A stretch of DNA of 64,000 bases, taken from Viscum album. Its lineage: Eukaryota; Streptophyta; Magnoliopsida; Santalales; Viscaceae. The notes under the pieces are model-generated. The model did not search any database, was not told the DNA's origin, and saw only the letters and a program-made list of their open reading frames with translations. Below, piece after piece: positions 1-13,170 of the stretch. The first letter of the stretch is position 1. Every line of letters starts with the position of its first letter. The stretch covers positions 1,753,766,772-1,753,830,771 of the forward strand of contig OY728165.1 of assembly GCA_963277665.1 (NCBI GenBank), written 5' to 3'. Both the position numbers and the translations under genes were made by a program.

Positions 1-484
1 AAGAATAACATATGAATAAACTTTTAACATCATAAAAATAAATATATTCATGATATGTCATGTCAAAGACGAAATATATACACCACATTGAATACGTATT
101 GGGTGAATTTGCATATGTCTAACAAAAATAAAAGAGTGACTGCAAATCCCATACAATATGTGTCGATTTATATCATACCAATTACAAATTCATCTATAAA
201 AAAAGAGATATTTATTATAAATATATTAAATAATTTTTCTTATAATATTTTTACATATTATTTTTATGACCTTTTTTCACATTTATGAAAAATTCATTGT
301 TAAAATCATGTTTTAGATAATAACAGCTTGGTTATTGTTGTATATTTTGATTTTCAATTTTTTCCTCTAAATTTTTTCATAATTCCATAATCTCAAGAAT
401 GATTTAATAGATATAAATATTATATTTATTCAATAAATATTTATTATGAGTTATTTTAAAAAGTTATAGAATGAAAATGTAATA
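1..484. other. AT-rich sequence, no feature seen
   Basis: Very AT-rich sequence with no coding potential. The only open frame is short and of random, low-complexity composition. I see no recognisable element boundary or motif here. Confidence 0.5.
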
Positions 485-1110
485 CACTATTCGTGGATAT
501 AATAGGTTGTACGTGCGTATGAACCCTATTTCCATTTTCACTATAGATTAAAATAAATAATGGTTAAAAATATAGTAAAATAACATACTAATTTTTATCT
601 AATATATATATATATATATATGAAATATATTTACATAAACCTATCATTTTGACTTTATAGGTAATCTATAAATAATGAATGAATCATATCGCTTAATGAC
701 ACAGTAGTCCACCGTACACCTGAGCAATGTTATCATATTCCCACTCAATTGAATGTAAAGATACATTTTTGATATCATAATTCAATAAGTATAAACATTT
801 TACCGATTTCATATTTATTTTTTTAACAATTGTTGTGACTATACAAGTAAAATTGAAATTAAAAACCCATCACTTCGGTTGGCGAGGCAGTAGTTCGACG
901 TACACACTAGTGATGTTATTGTTTTCTAATGGGTTTAGAGGTAAGAAGATCGATGTTTTATTAAAATTCCTACGGTTTAATAATAGAATAAATGCTATAT
1001 ATAAAATTATATTCATCATTATATTCATCTATGATAAGTGGTGATGGAAAATGAATTACAACATTTCATGAGGTGGTAGTCCATTACGCACATGAATGAC
1101 ATTTTCTTTT
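485..1110 (+). repeat. ~190-bp tandem repeat array, 4 monomers (array 1)
   Basis: Four diverged monomers carry a shared core of the form GAGGTGGTAGTCC..CGTACAC.. followed by GTGATGTTAT. The core's GTAC (or its equivalent) falls near 509, 714, 900 and 1086, a period of 205, 186 and 186 bp. Spacers are AT-rich and poorly conserved; one contains an (AT)n run at 602-621. The same core recurs at the same period near 15.8-16.2 kb and, inverted, at 42.7-43.4 kb. It is followed here, as in those copies, by a shared tail, so the array belongs to a retrotransposon LTR or leader rather than being a free satellite. The first monomer is the weakest match. Confidence 0.7.
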
Positions 1111-2110
1111 CTTATTTGATAGAAGATTATATATATTTAGATTAATAAATTAACATAATATCAGTTCATTATTTATTATATACTATTTTACTATTTTATA
1201 TTATAATGAATTTATTAATAGAGGATAAATATGAGATAAAATAAAACAATATGTTTATGGATTTTACCACTTCTTCAGAGAGTGCATTTTGGTTTAGACC
1301 TAATTCCTTATTAGGGGGGATTTGTTAAAACGATTCCTATAGTATTTGGGTAGGAAATTATATAGTTTATTTGGGGAGTTATTTTCTAAACAATATGGTT
1401 CTCACAACATGAATATGAGGGGAGAGGTGGTGGGATAATAAAATTGAGGGGAGTGAAAATTTTCTAATAAATCAAATGATTTTGTACCGCTGTTTTTAAA
1501 ATTAAAAATCGAAATATTAAGACATTATATAATATTATAGATTATATCTAAAAAATAGTTCCATAAAATGGGTGTTGGGAATTTTTCTAGGTCATTATAC
1601 CCCTTATATTTTTAGTTTATCCTTGGTGAACCCGTTTTAGCCTTGACCAAGATAATTAATTATAAAAGTTTTTACTATAAATAATGTGAAAATTTTCATT
1701 ATACTTAATAGATAATATATATTATTAACATTAAAAATATGTCATCTTTTTTTTTAAAATTTCACTAATATATGTGGGAATTTTTATTTTAAATTTAATC
1801 TAGTAGACGTGATGAAAAAAAATTAGAAAGTGAAAATTTTGAATTATTAAAAATATTTTATATAAAATTTAATTTTGAAATTGTTACAATGTAATAAATT
1901 TTATTCATATATATATATATTTACTAATATTACTTTTATAAACAGAAAAAAAATTGGATGTTTTTAAATTCTTTAAATGAATTAATCACTCTTAATAAAA
2001 ACCACTAGTTTCATAATTAATTGAAAAAATTAATTTTTCAATAATGTTTAGAAAATTTTGGAAAGATTGTTTTTAAATTATTATTTAAATAAAATAATTA
2101 TATTTTACTA
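1111..2110 (+). repeat. LTR-like tail downstream of array 1
   Basis: This stretch has the same order of landmarks as 12140-13170 and 16290-17350: an 'acttcttcagaga' type segment near 1268, a TTATTAGG..GG segment near 1310, a GGGTTGG-like stretch, then an AT-rich part with a short segment like 'cgtgatgaaaaa' near 1809. Identity by eye is patchy but the order is kept. No coding potential is seen. I interpret it as the decayed distal part of the same LTR family that contains the 190-bp array. Its outer boundary cannot be fixed. Confidence 0.5.
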
Positions 2111-5100
2111 GGTAAATTTTTTAAATGTGTCAACAATGAATTTCATAATATATGTTTTAAAGGCAATAATACTATTTTTCAGAAATATACAGTTTTAAGA
2201 ATAAATTTGTGTTTATTGTCACATATTGTATTTAAAAATGATATGAATTTTTAAAAATTTTAATGAATATAAAACATGTGATATTATTTAAAATGACTCT
2301 CATAATGTGATTTTGTTATTTTATTTTTTTATATCACTTTTGTGTACATTAAAATAGTTTTTCCATAAAATTTATACTTAGTTTCTAAAGGTGTTTTATT
2401 TATCATTCTAATTAATTGGTCACTAATGAATTATCTATAAATTCATGTTTAAACCATATATTGTCATAATTCAGTATATCATATTCATACATAATATTCC
2501 ATGGTCTGGGTGTCAAATTCTATAATAAATATTAATATTTTTAAAGTATGTAACAATTAATTTAAACTATGTGTTTATTATAACACAAGATAATGAAAAG
2601 TCCAAATTTATTTGAATATATATATATATATATATATTTCATAGAATCAAAATGTGTTACATTATAACCCCAGAGATAAATTTTTTCTTCACAATATAAT
2701 ATTTTTCTTGGTAAACATTTATTTTGCATTTAAAAATCCATTTTATGGGGAAACCATATTTTAATAAGAATTAATTAAACACATGACTGAATATGTAAAT
2801 GAATGTGTGATGGTCATATTAAATCACACCAAAAAGGTTTCAAAATTTGGTAACATAAGTTGGAAGTGCCTATTTTTTTGTTGAAGAAATGAATAATTTT
2901 CAAATAATGATGTAGATTAAAAGTGATCATTGCTCAAAAAAAGTGAATGATATTGTGAAAATTGAAAAGTATGTAACCATAAATAAAATATTTTTGAAAA
3001 GGTTAACTAATTACATAAAAAATTATTGGAAAATAGAAAAATTAATTCAAATATACTTATCATAATGTTAGTTAATTTTCATGTGGAGATATACTTACTT
3101 GATTTCATACCATTTTTTAAAACACAATCTGATCCTTTGACTGTATTTCAATCAAATTTTACATCATTTTGTACAATCATGACATAATGATGACTTTTTT
3201 CCATTAATCCATATTTAATCATAATACCCAAAATAAAAATGCTATGTCATCACTTTTTCTATACTTATTATAAAAACTCAATTTCTAGTATAAGTTATCG
3301 AATTACATCAAAAGATCACTATAATCCATGTCATTATTAGTTAACTTTGTGGATCATCTATGTCTAGACAAAATAGAATTCCATTTCCAAGGAAAGATAG
3401 TAAAATAATTTCAAAAATCTAACATAACATTAATCTCCCAAACATATTTAAGATTATCTTAAATGAATCATACCAAATATAAGAATACCATTATCATATA
3501 TTTTACAAAATCTTGTTAATATATAGAATTACCATAAATCCTCCCAAAAATCATACATTCTTACTTATTCCTTAAATGAGACAATATAGTATTTAATTTA
3601 TTTTATAAATTGAAAAATTATGTATAATGCATCAATGATAACATATACCACTTTTTTAAAAATTAATTAATCAATTTTGGGGTAATCAATAATATTGATT
3701 TTACTTTATCTATATCAGTAATATCATTATCAAAACAATACACAATTTTTGTAAACATTAATAAAATATTGAGGATTATCTTCTATTAATAAATTTTCCA
3801 TAAAATTTCATATTTAAATTAAACAACATTACTATTTCATCTATACCATTCAAAATATTATCAAAAATCAATAATTAAAAAATTATACAGAACAATGCTT
3901 ATATATTTTAGGATTAATATAACATAATTATTTAATTGTTAGACTCAAATAATTCAATCAGTTAACTTTATTATTATTCCATTGACTAGGATTCATCATA
4001 TTATTCCTTGATACCTATTCCATTCATATTTTGTTCATTTCCACATCATCATAATCAGTATAACCATTACACGTACCACATTCTGATACTCTTCATGAAC
4101 ATTCCCTCTATGAAATTGATTCATATTATTTCCATAATTTCAACATTTTTAAAATTATAACATTGATTATATTTTAAGTAAAACATTATTCCCATCCATT
4201 ACATTATAAATACATTACACTTTTCATAAAAAATTACTGACTATGTTCCCTTTTCCTCCAAACATGAAACATTATCTTGTTCGTTTCATACGTTTCCAAA
4301 TTTTTTTGTACATATATTCCTAACATATAGGAAACTAAGTATTCTCTCCTACATTTTATACTCCTCCAAATCATGGAATGAACTACATTTATATCTTCTT
4401 TGTAATATCTTAGTGTTAGTAATATATCATGTTTTTAATCATATATTATGATAACTAATAAAGAATAATCATAATATACTTCAATCCAGTTATCAACCCA
4501 TTTGTTTTCTCATAAAAAAATTTTCTATCCCCTTAAATGTTAATCTAGTTCTATCTTGTTATGTCCATTGACTAAAATATGATTTTTTGAGTAACAAAAT
4601 TTCTAGTGGGAAATAAAATTAGCAAGAAAAATTACGTATTGGATGTCAAAAACAAGAAACCTTCTTTTTGATATACCACATGATTAGATTAACAGATTTA
4701 ATTGGGGGTCATTATGTAAATAATTCATAATTTTTTATAAAGTGTATTTGAAATTCTAATATATATCCTATATGAGTGTTAAACTAGGTCTATAGTACAA
4801 TATTTTTTCATGAACTAGGTGATTATTATGTCTGGATCAATTCACATATTTCAATGTTTGTACCCCTAGGTTCATTTTTTCTAGAGCTATATTCACTTGT
4901 TGTATCCACACATGGATGTAATATCTTATAAACCCAGAAATATAAAATTTTGGAATTTTAGAGGGAATTTTCCTATATTTCTACTCATACATAGGATTAT
5001 CCTTATAAATATCCTGAAATGTATCCTTATAAATATCCCTAGGTATATCACCGACGTTTTTTGATCCTAGTTTCTCGTAGATAACTACAACTTGATATTA

Positions 5101-8030
5101 TACGAACAGTAATGTCCCAAATATCTCTTACATATAAAATATTTTTAAAAAATCAATATACATTACATTACATAATTATCAATACCATAATAATTTAGTT
5201 ATATTTTCTTTAGAAACATTGATGACCCAAAAATTTGTCCATAACTAATCAACATCACCATCCATAATGTTCTTTATAAATAGATCCCATCGTAGAAATA
5301 TCATACATATTACCTATAAATATAACATTGGGAAATTTAAAATAATAAAGTGTAAGAAAAGATTTGTAGTAAGTGAAATCCTAGGATATTTAAACATATC
5401 ATGAGCATAAGTGTGTGAGAGCATGTGAATAAGATTTAAAAACCATACAATATATATCATATATTATAAACATGAGTGAAGATTAAATCATGGAAATTCA
5501 TATATCATGATTCATATGTGAATAAAATAATAATAAGCATAAAGAATATGACATTGGAAAAAGACATATATTTGTTTTATCCTCATAATTATAGAAAATC
5601 AATTTTCAATGTAGATTATGGATCGTTAATGTACTATAATAGTGGAATGGGTTCACTCCCTAAAAAATCATTATCATTTTGGAAAACTCTAATGATGATA
5701 ATAGTGGAAAATGTCCCTTACTGAAATGGGTTCACTCTTTATTCATATATTTTTAATCAAGGGATAATAAACATTCGCCCGATGAATTAAAGGGATACAT
5801 TGGTCCCAATGATCATGACTATGACATAACCACCATAATTTGTTATTATTTGACCACATTACTTTATTATAATTCAACAATAATAAAAAAATTAAAATAC
5901 AATTTATATGTTTCACATGATCATAAAAAAATGTCATATCATAACCCATGAAAAGAAGTAGATTTCATAAAACATTAATCATAACATTACTAATATAAAT
6001 GAATTAGATTTCCTCATAATTTCATCATTTCACCTTTTCATCAATGCATAAACCATGGTAAAACAAGTGGGTTTCGTTAAAATTTATCTTGGTATAAAAC
6101 CTGAAAGAGAAACATGTTTTATAAAAACCTTTTCATCATAAAAGTAAATGACAAAGATGATTATTAAGAATTGTATCATTTGATCACGTCATCGGTAAAC
6201 AATAACTAACATAAAAGGAATTTATCATAGATTGAAAATTATATAGAAAGTTCATTTGGAACATTTCCTTATGAAAATAACCATTCAACTTATTAAAACA
6301 CGTCATAATGCATAAATCATTATTAAAATACACTTCTTTAAAATTTACCTTAGAATCTTCTAAAGAAATCATATGAAATAATTTAAAATATTTCTTGAGG
6401 AAAATATCCTATCCATTTATAATTCTATTTTTTAAGTCTAAAAAATACCATTTTTAAAAAAATACAGTATTTAGGAAAATTGTATTCAAATCATATAATG
6501 TATGATTTCAAATAATCAGTTGGCTATCACGGTGGAAAATAACTTCCCAGTCAAACACATTAGAAAAAGATTCCTTTCACATTTATAATAAACTCAAATA
6601 AAATTTTTTTAAATTGAATGAATATTTAATTTTAAAATCATTTCAAAATTAAAAAATGGGTAAAATTCCTTTAATAAATCATTTGTTAATTTTTTTTGAA
6701 AAAATTGTTACAATGATAGAAAACAAGGGAATGAAAGAAATTTTTTTACTGAAGAGAGAAATATAGTATATTTATATTATGAACATTATTCTACAACCTT
6801 GAGTACACAATGATATGAAAATTAATATAAATTAAGTATTCAAATGAAATAAAATTATTATAATAAAATAAAAGAGTATCTGGATATATAGATCATATGG
6901 TTTCATCATTATAATCATAAACCTAAACAATCCTGATAAACGATGAGATTACACCGTAAAAGTATTACCCCTTGGTAACATTGATTATTAAGACCCATGT
7001 AATAAAAACATTAAATTAAAAAAAATACTATGATAAAGAAAAATTAATTATATTAAATGTCAATGGGGATATATATATTGGTAGGTGCATAACATTACAT
7101 ATGATTCAAACAAGACAATATGATTCAAAAATAACATACCACTTTAGTAATATTTTAAATCTTAACCCCTAGTAGAGAATAACATCAAATGAATATTTCT
7201 TTATCAAAAAAATATTGAGATTCTTGATATAACATGTCAAAGGGATTTATATACAAAACAAAATTAAATTAACTAATGAATTTCATATTACTTCCAGAAA
7301 TAAAATAGATATAGGAAATCCCTTACCACAAGTTATGAATCTTTCATACACAATCAAATATAATATAAAAAATATAAGTTTATTATAAATATATTAATAA
7401 AACACTCTTGTATATATAATATAATATATGATTTAATTAATATAGGATATTTCCTATTTGTTAACAATACAATGTTAACATCATGTTTCATATTATAACA
7501 AAATTGTTTTTCATATATGTTTTCATTTTTATTTTTTGGTTTTTGAAATTTGATCATGGTTATATAATTCCCATAATTCTAGACATAATATAAATATAAT
7601 ATATATTCAATATATTTTTATAGATATTTTTCCAAAAATGATATTTGTAGATGATGAAATACATACTTTCTTAGGATGACAGGTTATTCATATGCATGAA
7701 TGCAATTTCAATTTTGTCATAATATTGAATAAAAAAATATAAATGAAATATTACTAGTTTAAAATAATTTTTATTTTAATCATATATTTATCACCATTTT
7801 TTAATCCTATACATATTACCTTCATATTAATGTGTACAAGAATAACTTATCACTAATCTTTTCGAGAAATTTGTTTGTTGTACACAAAATTTACACAATC
7901 ATATTTCCAAACAATGGATAGTAAGAATGAATATTTTATTATATAATTACAGAAGTATAGTTCTTTAATAATATCATATATTTTAATTTAACCTATCATT
8001 ATTACCATCTATGTAAAATAGAAATGAAAA
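2111..8030. other. Long AT-rich decayed stretch, no gene
   Basis: No coding region is supported; all open frames are short and low-complexity. There is an (AT)n run at 2616-2637. On the minus strand, near 5100-5121, the string GGGACATTACTGTTCG loosely resembles the LTR start of element G2 (TGTGACATCCTGTTACTG), so a reversed, badly decayed LTR may lie at about 4.6-5.1 kb. Segment 6655-6725 matches 14530-14600 (AAATGGG.AAAA..CTTTAATAA), so part of this block is the same repeat as the one upstream of array 2. Everything else is unassigned. Confidence 0.4.
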
Positions 8031-8040
8031 ATTGATCACT

Positions 8041-8100
8041 TCATTTTTCAAGGTGGTAATCTTCCATACACCCGAGTTACATTATTATTATACAATGGTT
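8041..8100 (+). repeat. Single remnant of the 190-bp core
   Basis: The sequence AAGGTGGTAATCTTCCATAC followed by ACCCGAGTTACATTATT matches the conserved core of the tandem unit found at 0.5-1.1 and 15.8-16.2 kb. Only one copy is recognisable, directly upstream of the 60-bp minisatellite. Confidence 0.55.
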
Positions 8101-8247
8101 CTAGAGGTAAGATGTATGATGTGGTATTATTGTATTGGCCCTAAAAATTCTGGTCCATTCCCCTACTAAAATATATTGTTTGAGTTGTTCTAGGTGGTCA
8201 AGGAGACTTATCCCCAACAATATTTCAAATCTATAGTTCTTTTCAGA

Positions 8248-8570
8248 GTGTTTCTAGAATGCTGAGTCATTTCCTTTTCCAAATATCTTAAATAGTGTCA
8301 GGAATAGTGTTTTTGAAAATCATAGTCATTTCTTTTTCCATCTTTCTCGAATGGTGTCATGAACAACGTTTCCATAACTAAGAGTCACTTCCTTTTCCAA
8401 ATTTCTATAATTCTTTCATGAATATTTTTTCTAGAATAGGGATTCATTTCCTTTTCAAAATTTCTAGAACAATTTCATGAATAATGTTTCTAGAACAGTG
8501 AGTCATTTCATTTTCCATGATTTCCGGAATGGTTTAATTAATATTATTTCCATAATAATGAGACATTTCA
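8248..8570 (+). repeat. 60-bp minisatellite rich in TTCnnGAA palindromes
   Basis: About five and a half tandem copies of a 59-61 bp unit. Each unit contains a stretch like GTCATTTCCTTTTCCA, then a palindrome of the TTCTAGAA type, then a segment like GTTTCATGAATAAT. TTCnnGAA sites occur at 8252, 8344, 8429, 8462, 8488 and 8522 (variants TTCTAGAA, TTCTCGAA, TTCCGGAA). TTCnnGAA is the half-pair arrangement of the plant heat shock element, and the cluster lies in LTR-like sequence, so a promoter/enhancer array is possible. Function is inference only. Copies are diverged, so it is not a recent expansion. Confidence 0.8.
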
Positions 8571-11365
8571 AACAATTTTTCAAATTCCATATTTTTTCCA
8601 TTACTTCCAAATTTTTCACTCTTCTTCGACATTAATTGATTTAATATGAGTTATATTATATATTTATGTGGGATTAAATCCATTAAAATAGATGAAAATT
8701 AAATCATTGGTTTTCTAAAAGTTTGAAGGAATTAAATTGGTCAAACTAGATTGTTTAATGTGATCTATTTTAATGGAAAATATGAAATATATCTAAAAAA
8801 TGTTCTATTTAAATCATTTTAAGGCTTAGATACTGTTCACTTTTTCTTAATTCTTTTTTTTACCCTATAATGAGATTCCCATACCATTCATTCTCATAAG
8901 AGTCTTGCAATCAAATATTCATCCTTGGATTATTACTCATTGGATTTATTCCTCCTACTTATTCTCTCCCCCTATTTTTGTGTAACCATGAAGTATTGAT
9001 CAGTATTCAATAAGACATGATCTACCATAGTTCTTCAGGGTTCCTGGATATGTTTCCTCTTATTTCCTCTTTCCATGTGATGGAATGTGAGCTTCATGTT
9101 TCTAGTAAATCATTCTTCAGTTTTGGATGATCCTATTGTTACATCGCTTGCTCAGTTCGAGGAATTCATTGATGGAGAGGTGATCATGACCTGTTGTGTT
9201 GTCCCACTCACATGGAGAGAACATTGGAATCATTTTGATGTAATAGATTCATTTCTTCTCTATTCTATTATAAGAAGTAGTAAATTTATCTTGTTTTTTC
9301 CCACTAGATCATAATGAAATTGACATAATAAATATATAAATGAGATTAAAATAATTGGTATCAATTTCTCAGCGATGTTATTTCCAATTGATTTTCTATA
9401 CAGTGTCATATCTATACTTTTCTTAATTAACATGTTGTTTTTTATGGATATTGATAAAGAACATAAATCTAAACTTATATGTAAATTAATTTTCCAATGA
9501 TAAAGAGGCATGTAAGTTAATTTGGTTATTATTTAATTTGATGATAATCAAATTGATGTAGTAATAATAATTAATTAATTTGTGATATCTTTGGTAACAT
9601 GATTCTTAGGTTACCAATAATGGGAACCTTAAAACAATGAATCAATTAATTCAAGATGGATTAACAAACAGCTTGTTGATAAAAGATAATTCCTAGTGGT
9701 TGTTTGAGTTAACACATACTTATAATGGCTAGGATGCTTATGTTACGGAGTAGTGATTTCTTTTTATGTGTGAAGGATGAATTCCTTGACTAGGGACAAG
9801 AGCCTAGTTTCATTATGTTTTCTATTACTTGTGATGTGATGTTATCTTAGAAGGATATTGTGGTATGTGGGCTGTGGAGGCCCAATGCCTGTTGTAATAG
9901 TTCACACTGAGAGCAGAAAGTTATGTCTGTTTATGCATATGGGTGTTAGGGAGGACACAAGGGACGATAGAATTCGTTTAAACTTGGCTTACACATAGAT
10001 GTGAATGTTGTGATGCATGTTTTTTATTTACATTACATTACACACTGCTTGGGGTAGATGGTCATGGTTACCCTCCTTCTAAAAGATGTGAAGTCTCACA
10101 GCATATGCTAGGTGATTTATATGTATATCTTCTCAAGGGTGGATTGGTCTATGCTTCATCTATTAGGGGATAATACATGATAGGTGGTTCATCTACTCAC
10201 ATTATTTATCCCCTTGTGTTTAGTAGATTAGAATTTATTTTCAAGAATGTCTAGAATTATGGAAAAATTTTAATGCTATTAAGAAATTATTGAATAAATT
10301 ATATTGAATCCCTGGGGTTAGAGATTTTTGGGATGAAATGTTTTGGTTAATTTTCAGGATCAATGAACTTAGTATGGTTATGCCTAGAGTGCATCGAACT
10401 TTGATAGAATGCTAATGTAATGTAATGTGGAAATTTTAATTTTTGATTACTAGTTAAAGAATTAATTAGAGTAAAGTGAAACTGATAAAAAGGATAAGAT
10501 GATTTAATAATTCTATTTAAGTTGTATTATGTTTATAAGATATCTAGTATTATTAGTAGCATTTGGGATTCTTAGATAACTTAGTTTTAGTAGAGTCGAA
10601 GAATAGCTTATGGACATAGTGTGGTTGTGAGATATATGAAATCTTGTAATTTTTTTGTTTCTATATGCTACCTCACTCAGTCAGTTAGGTAAACTGACAT
10701 CTATATGATTCTAAGACATAGTGTGTGTATTACTCGACATCCTAGTGGTATGATAGATGGATGAATACACCATTTGGTAATTATCTCTTCTCCTTGTAGT
10801 TACTTCTGCTGGTAGGCGTGATGGTTATTTTTTCCAATATACATGTATTGAGGGATTTAATCTATTTTTTGTTAATCGCACACATATATTATGGATATTG
10901 TTATCTACGGACATCTATTGTAGTAATATGTATATTATGTGATGTCTTGATGATACTTACATGATAAATGGAATGTAATGGGTTGAGGAATAATAACCGA
11001 CCTATGATACTCGTTATGAGAGTTATGGTGGATCCCTATAACTACATGGTCACTTTTGGTTGTGAGGTTGGGGTGTTGTTTCACCCAGTTATATGTGAGA
11101 AACCCTATTTATTTCACTAGGTTTATATTGTGGTGCACTTATAATTGTCTTTGGGCTAGCGTTTTGGAGAGATATTAAAGGGCGTGCGACGCTGGGGAAA
11201 AACGACAAACTAGTGGAAAGTAGTAGTGGGGTACCATTGATATCTGTTACTATATTACATAATCTTGTATGAGATACTTGGAGAGATTATCCATGATGAA
11301 TATGGGAACAAAGTATACATATTTAGGAGATGAGTTAGTTTCACTTTTTTATTCAATATACATTA
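8571..11365. other. LTR-like non-coding block, less AT-rich
   Basis: This block is richer in G and T than its neighbours and has no convincing coding frame. A 75-codon open stretch at 9087-9314 has no family resemblance that I recognise. Short LTR-like landmarks occur, for example the GGGCGTGCGACGCTGG segment near 11180. The block leads straight into a segment that matches the inverted LTR region of element G2, so most of it is probably the upstream half of the same long LTR. No start (TG next to a polypurine tract) could be fixed. Confidence 0.4.
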
Positions 11366-12560
11366 TCATGTGTCATGTTATTGTGCACGAGAGGCTCTGG
11401 GAAAGCTCCTACCTAGTATATTATTACACTCACCCTCTTTTATATAATTTTTTTTCAAGTCACATAGAGTGGGTTGTAGATTAAGGTTGTTACTAATATC
11501 TTTGGGTTTACTGGATCTATTCAAGCTTTTTCATTTATGTTGTTTTACATTCATTTTCTACTTATAGTTTTCCTATTTAGTTGTATTAGTTCTTTCATGA
11601 CATTACATATGTGTACATGTGATTATTTTTATATTTTATTTTGTGATAGATTTTTTTTGTTTCTAAATAATATCTCACTATCAAATTTGTTAAATTATAT
11701 GGTAATTCCTCCCATATGTGTGTTTGCTACACCTTTGGTGCTAGTCTTTAACCTAGGGCCTACTGGATCTTGGAGTATGGGGTCATTATCTCTCTTCTCA
11801 CATTGTCAGACCGTGAGATATATACTTTATGATGAGGTGTCAAGACAACTATAAATATATATGTATAATATTATCATTAATATAATATATATTCCTCTAA
11901 TAATTCATTATTTCTATCTGAATGAGATGTACATGGAAAACAAAAAACATCGATTTGTGAGGCTGTAGTCCGTCATACAAACAAGTAAGGATTTCGTATC
12001 CCATTTTGTGGAAGAGGATATGGAATTAGGTTATTTGATTAAAATTTTATATTTTTTCTATATTGATGATAAGGCTGTTATAATTTTTTCATATTTTTAA
12101 AATATTAATGTAGGTGGATGAAAAAATAATACCAAAACTATTTTTTATGAATTCTACAACTTCATCTGAGGGACTGTATGTGTTTACACCAAAATACTTA
12201 TTAGGAGGTATTATATAAAAAATCAGTCCTCCATGATGATGGAAGTTATGTATGAAAAAATATTTTTTAGGTATTGACTAATCCAAAGGGGTTTGTAGTT
12301 ATGAAGTTTATAAGATAAATGGTTCCCTTTTGTTAGTGAGGTGAGTTGTACACTTGTACTTTTTTAATGAAAATGGTGCACCTATGACTTTCACAGGACA
12401 AATGGCTACCAAACTGGACAATGTGAACCTTATAGGTTATAAGTTATAAATATGTATATAAAATTGATTTTGTATATTATTTTTGGTCATTTTACCAGAT
12501 TTCATTTTCAATTGCTATCCTTAGTAAACTAGTTTTTACCTTAGTGGCACTAATAAATTT
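11366..12560 (+). repeat. G2-family LTR fragment with one 190-bp core
   Basis: On the + strand this matches, in order, the reverse complement of roughly 44.0-42.2 kb: a segment like CTCCTACCTAGTATATTA plus CACTCACCC near 11410, a segment like CCTAGGGCCTACTGGATC near 11752, the tandem core GGCTGTAGTCCGTCATAC at about 11961, and the downstream tail from about 12140. It is therefore another copy of the long LTR region attached to element G2, in opposite orientation, with only one recognisable core monomer. A 105-codon open stretch at 11537-11854 lies inside it and looks like chance. Confidence 0.55.
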
Positions 12561-13170
12561 TACAATTTTTACTATTTATCAGAGAAATAATTCATTAACC
12601 CCTATTATACGATATAAATTATTCTAATTCAAATTGTGGAATCATAATTTAAAATTTCTATTAAAATAAGTGTTAAATTATAAATTTAAATTATTCTCAC
12701 CAACACGATGAATAAATGTTTTTCCGAAGAGAAATGTTTAATATGATTAATAGAGTATTATATAAAAATTAAATATTAAATTGAATTAAATGATCTAAAT
12801 TTGATTAATTGACATATCATTGAACTAATTATATATTTAAAACGATATTAAAATAATTTATATTTTTTTAAATTATTTAGTATAAATGAAAATATTTAAT
12901 AAAAACCTTTATTTTTCAATATTAATGAAAAATTATACATATACATAAAATTCCCAAAAACAAAGACAATGATAATTTTTGAATTATGATTTAATATTTT
13001 AGATGTATTATTAAAATATATTTTATATAAGAATTAAAAATTTATTTACCAATAAATTTAGGAATATTGAAAAAAAACTATTTAAAAAATTACATTTTTA
13101 TGCTTAAATTGGATCTTATTCTTATCTATTATGTTAAACCGAAAATCCTAATGAACCCAACTCTGTTAAT
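12561..13170 (+). repeat. Distal tail repeat, copy matching 16.65-17.35 kb
   Basis: This AT-rich sequence is closely paired with 16650-17350. Both contain AATT.GATTAATTGA.ATAT near 12797 and 16984, a run of TTTTTCAATATTAAT type near 12910, then AAAAAATTACATTTTTATG near 13085 and a GG.TCTTATT segment. Order and spacing are kept. It has no coding potential and is interpreted as the end of the LTR family or its shared downstream sequence. Confidence 0.6.

Noticed and set aside
485..1110. CRISPR-like array
   Set aside because: Repeat units are about 190 bp with diverged copies and AT-rich spacers, in a plant retroelement context; no cas genes.
602..2637. (AT)n runs at 602-621 and 2616-2637
   Set aside because: Ordinary microsatellites in AT-rich DNA, mentioned only within other entries.
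5100..5121. Reversed LTR start resembling that of G2
   Set aside because: Only a short loose match; no polypurine tract next to it and no pol remnant to its right, so not listed as an element.
5743..5949. Possible integrase-like frame on the minus strand
   Set aside because: Scattered His/Cys/Trp residues gave a superficial resemblance, but spacing does not fit an HHCC or DDE pattern.
9087..9314. 75-codon open frame in a less AT-rich block
   Set aside because: No recognisable domain and no continuation in any frame; sits in LTR-like sequence.
9354..9372. TTGGTATCA resembling a primer-binding site
   Set aside because: The match breaks after nine bases and no LTR end or gag signal could be placed around it.
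11537..11854. 105-codon open frame on the + strand
   Set aside because: Hydrophobic, Phe/Leu/Tyr-rich product of AT-rich DNA lying inside a sequence repeated elsewhere as a non-coding LTR segment; no family pattern.
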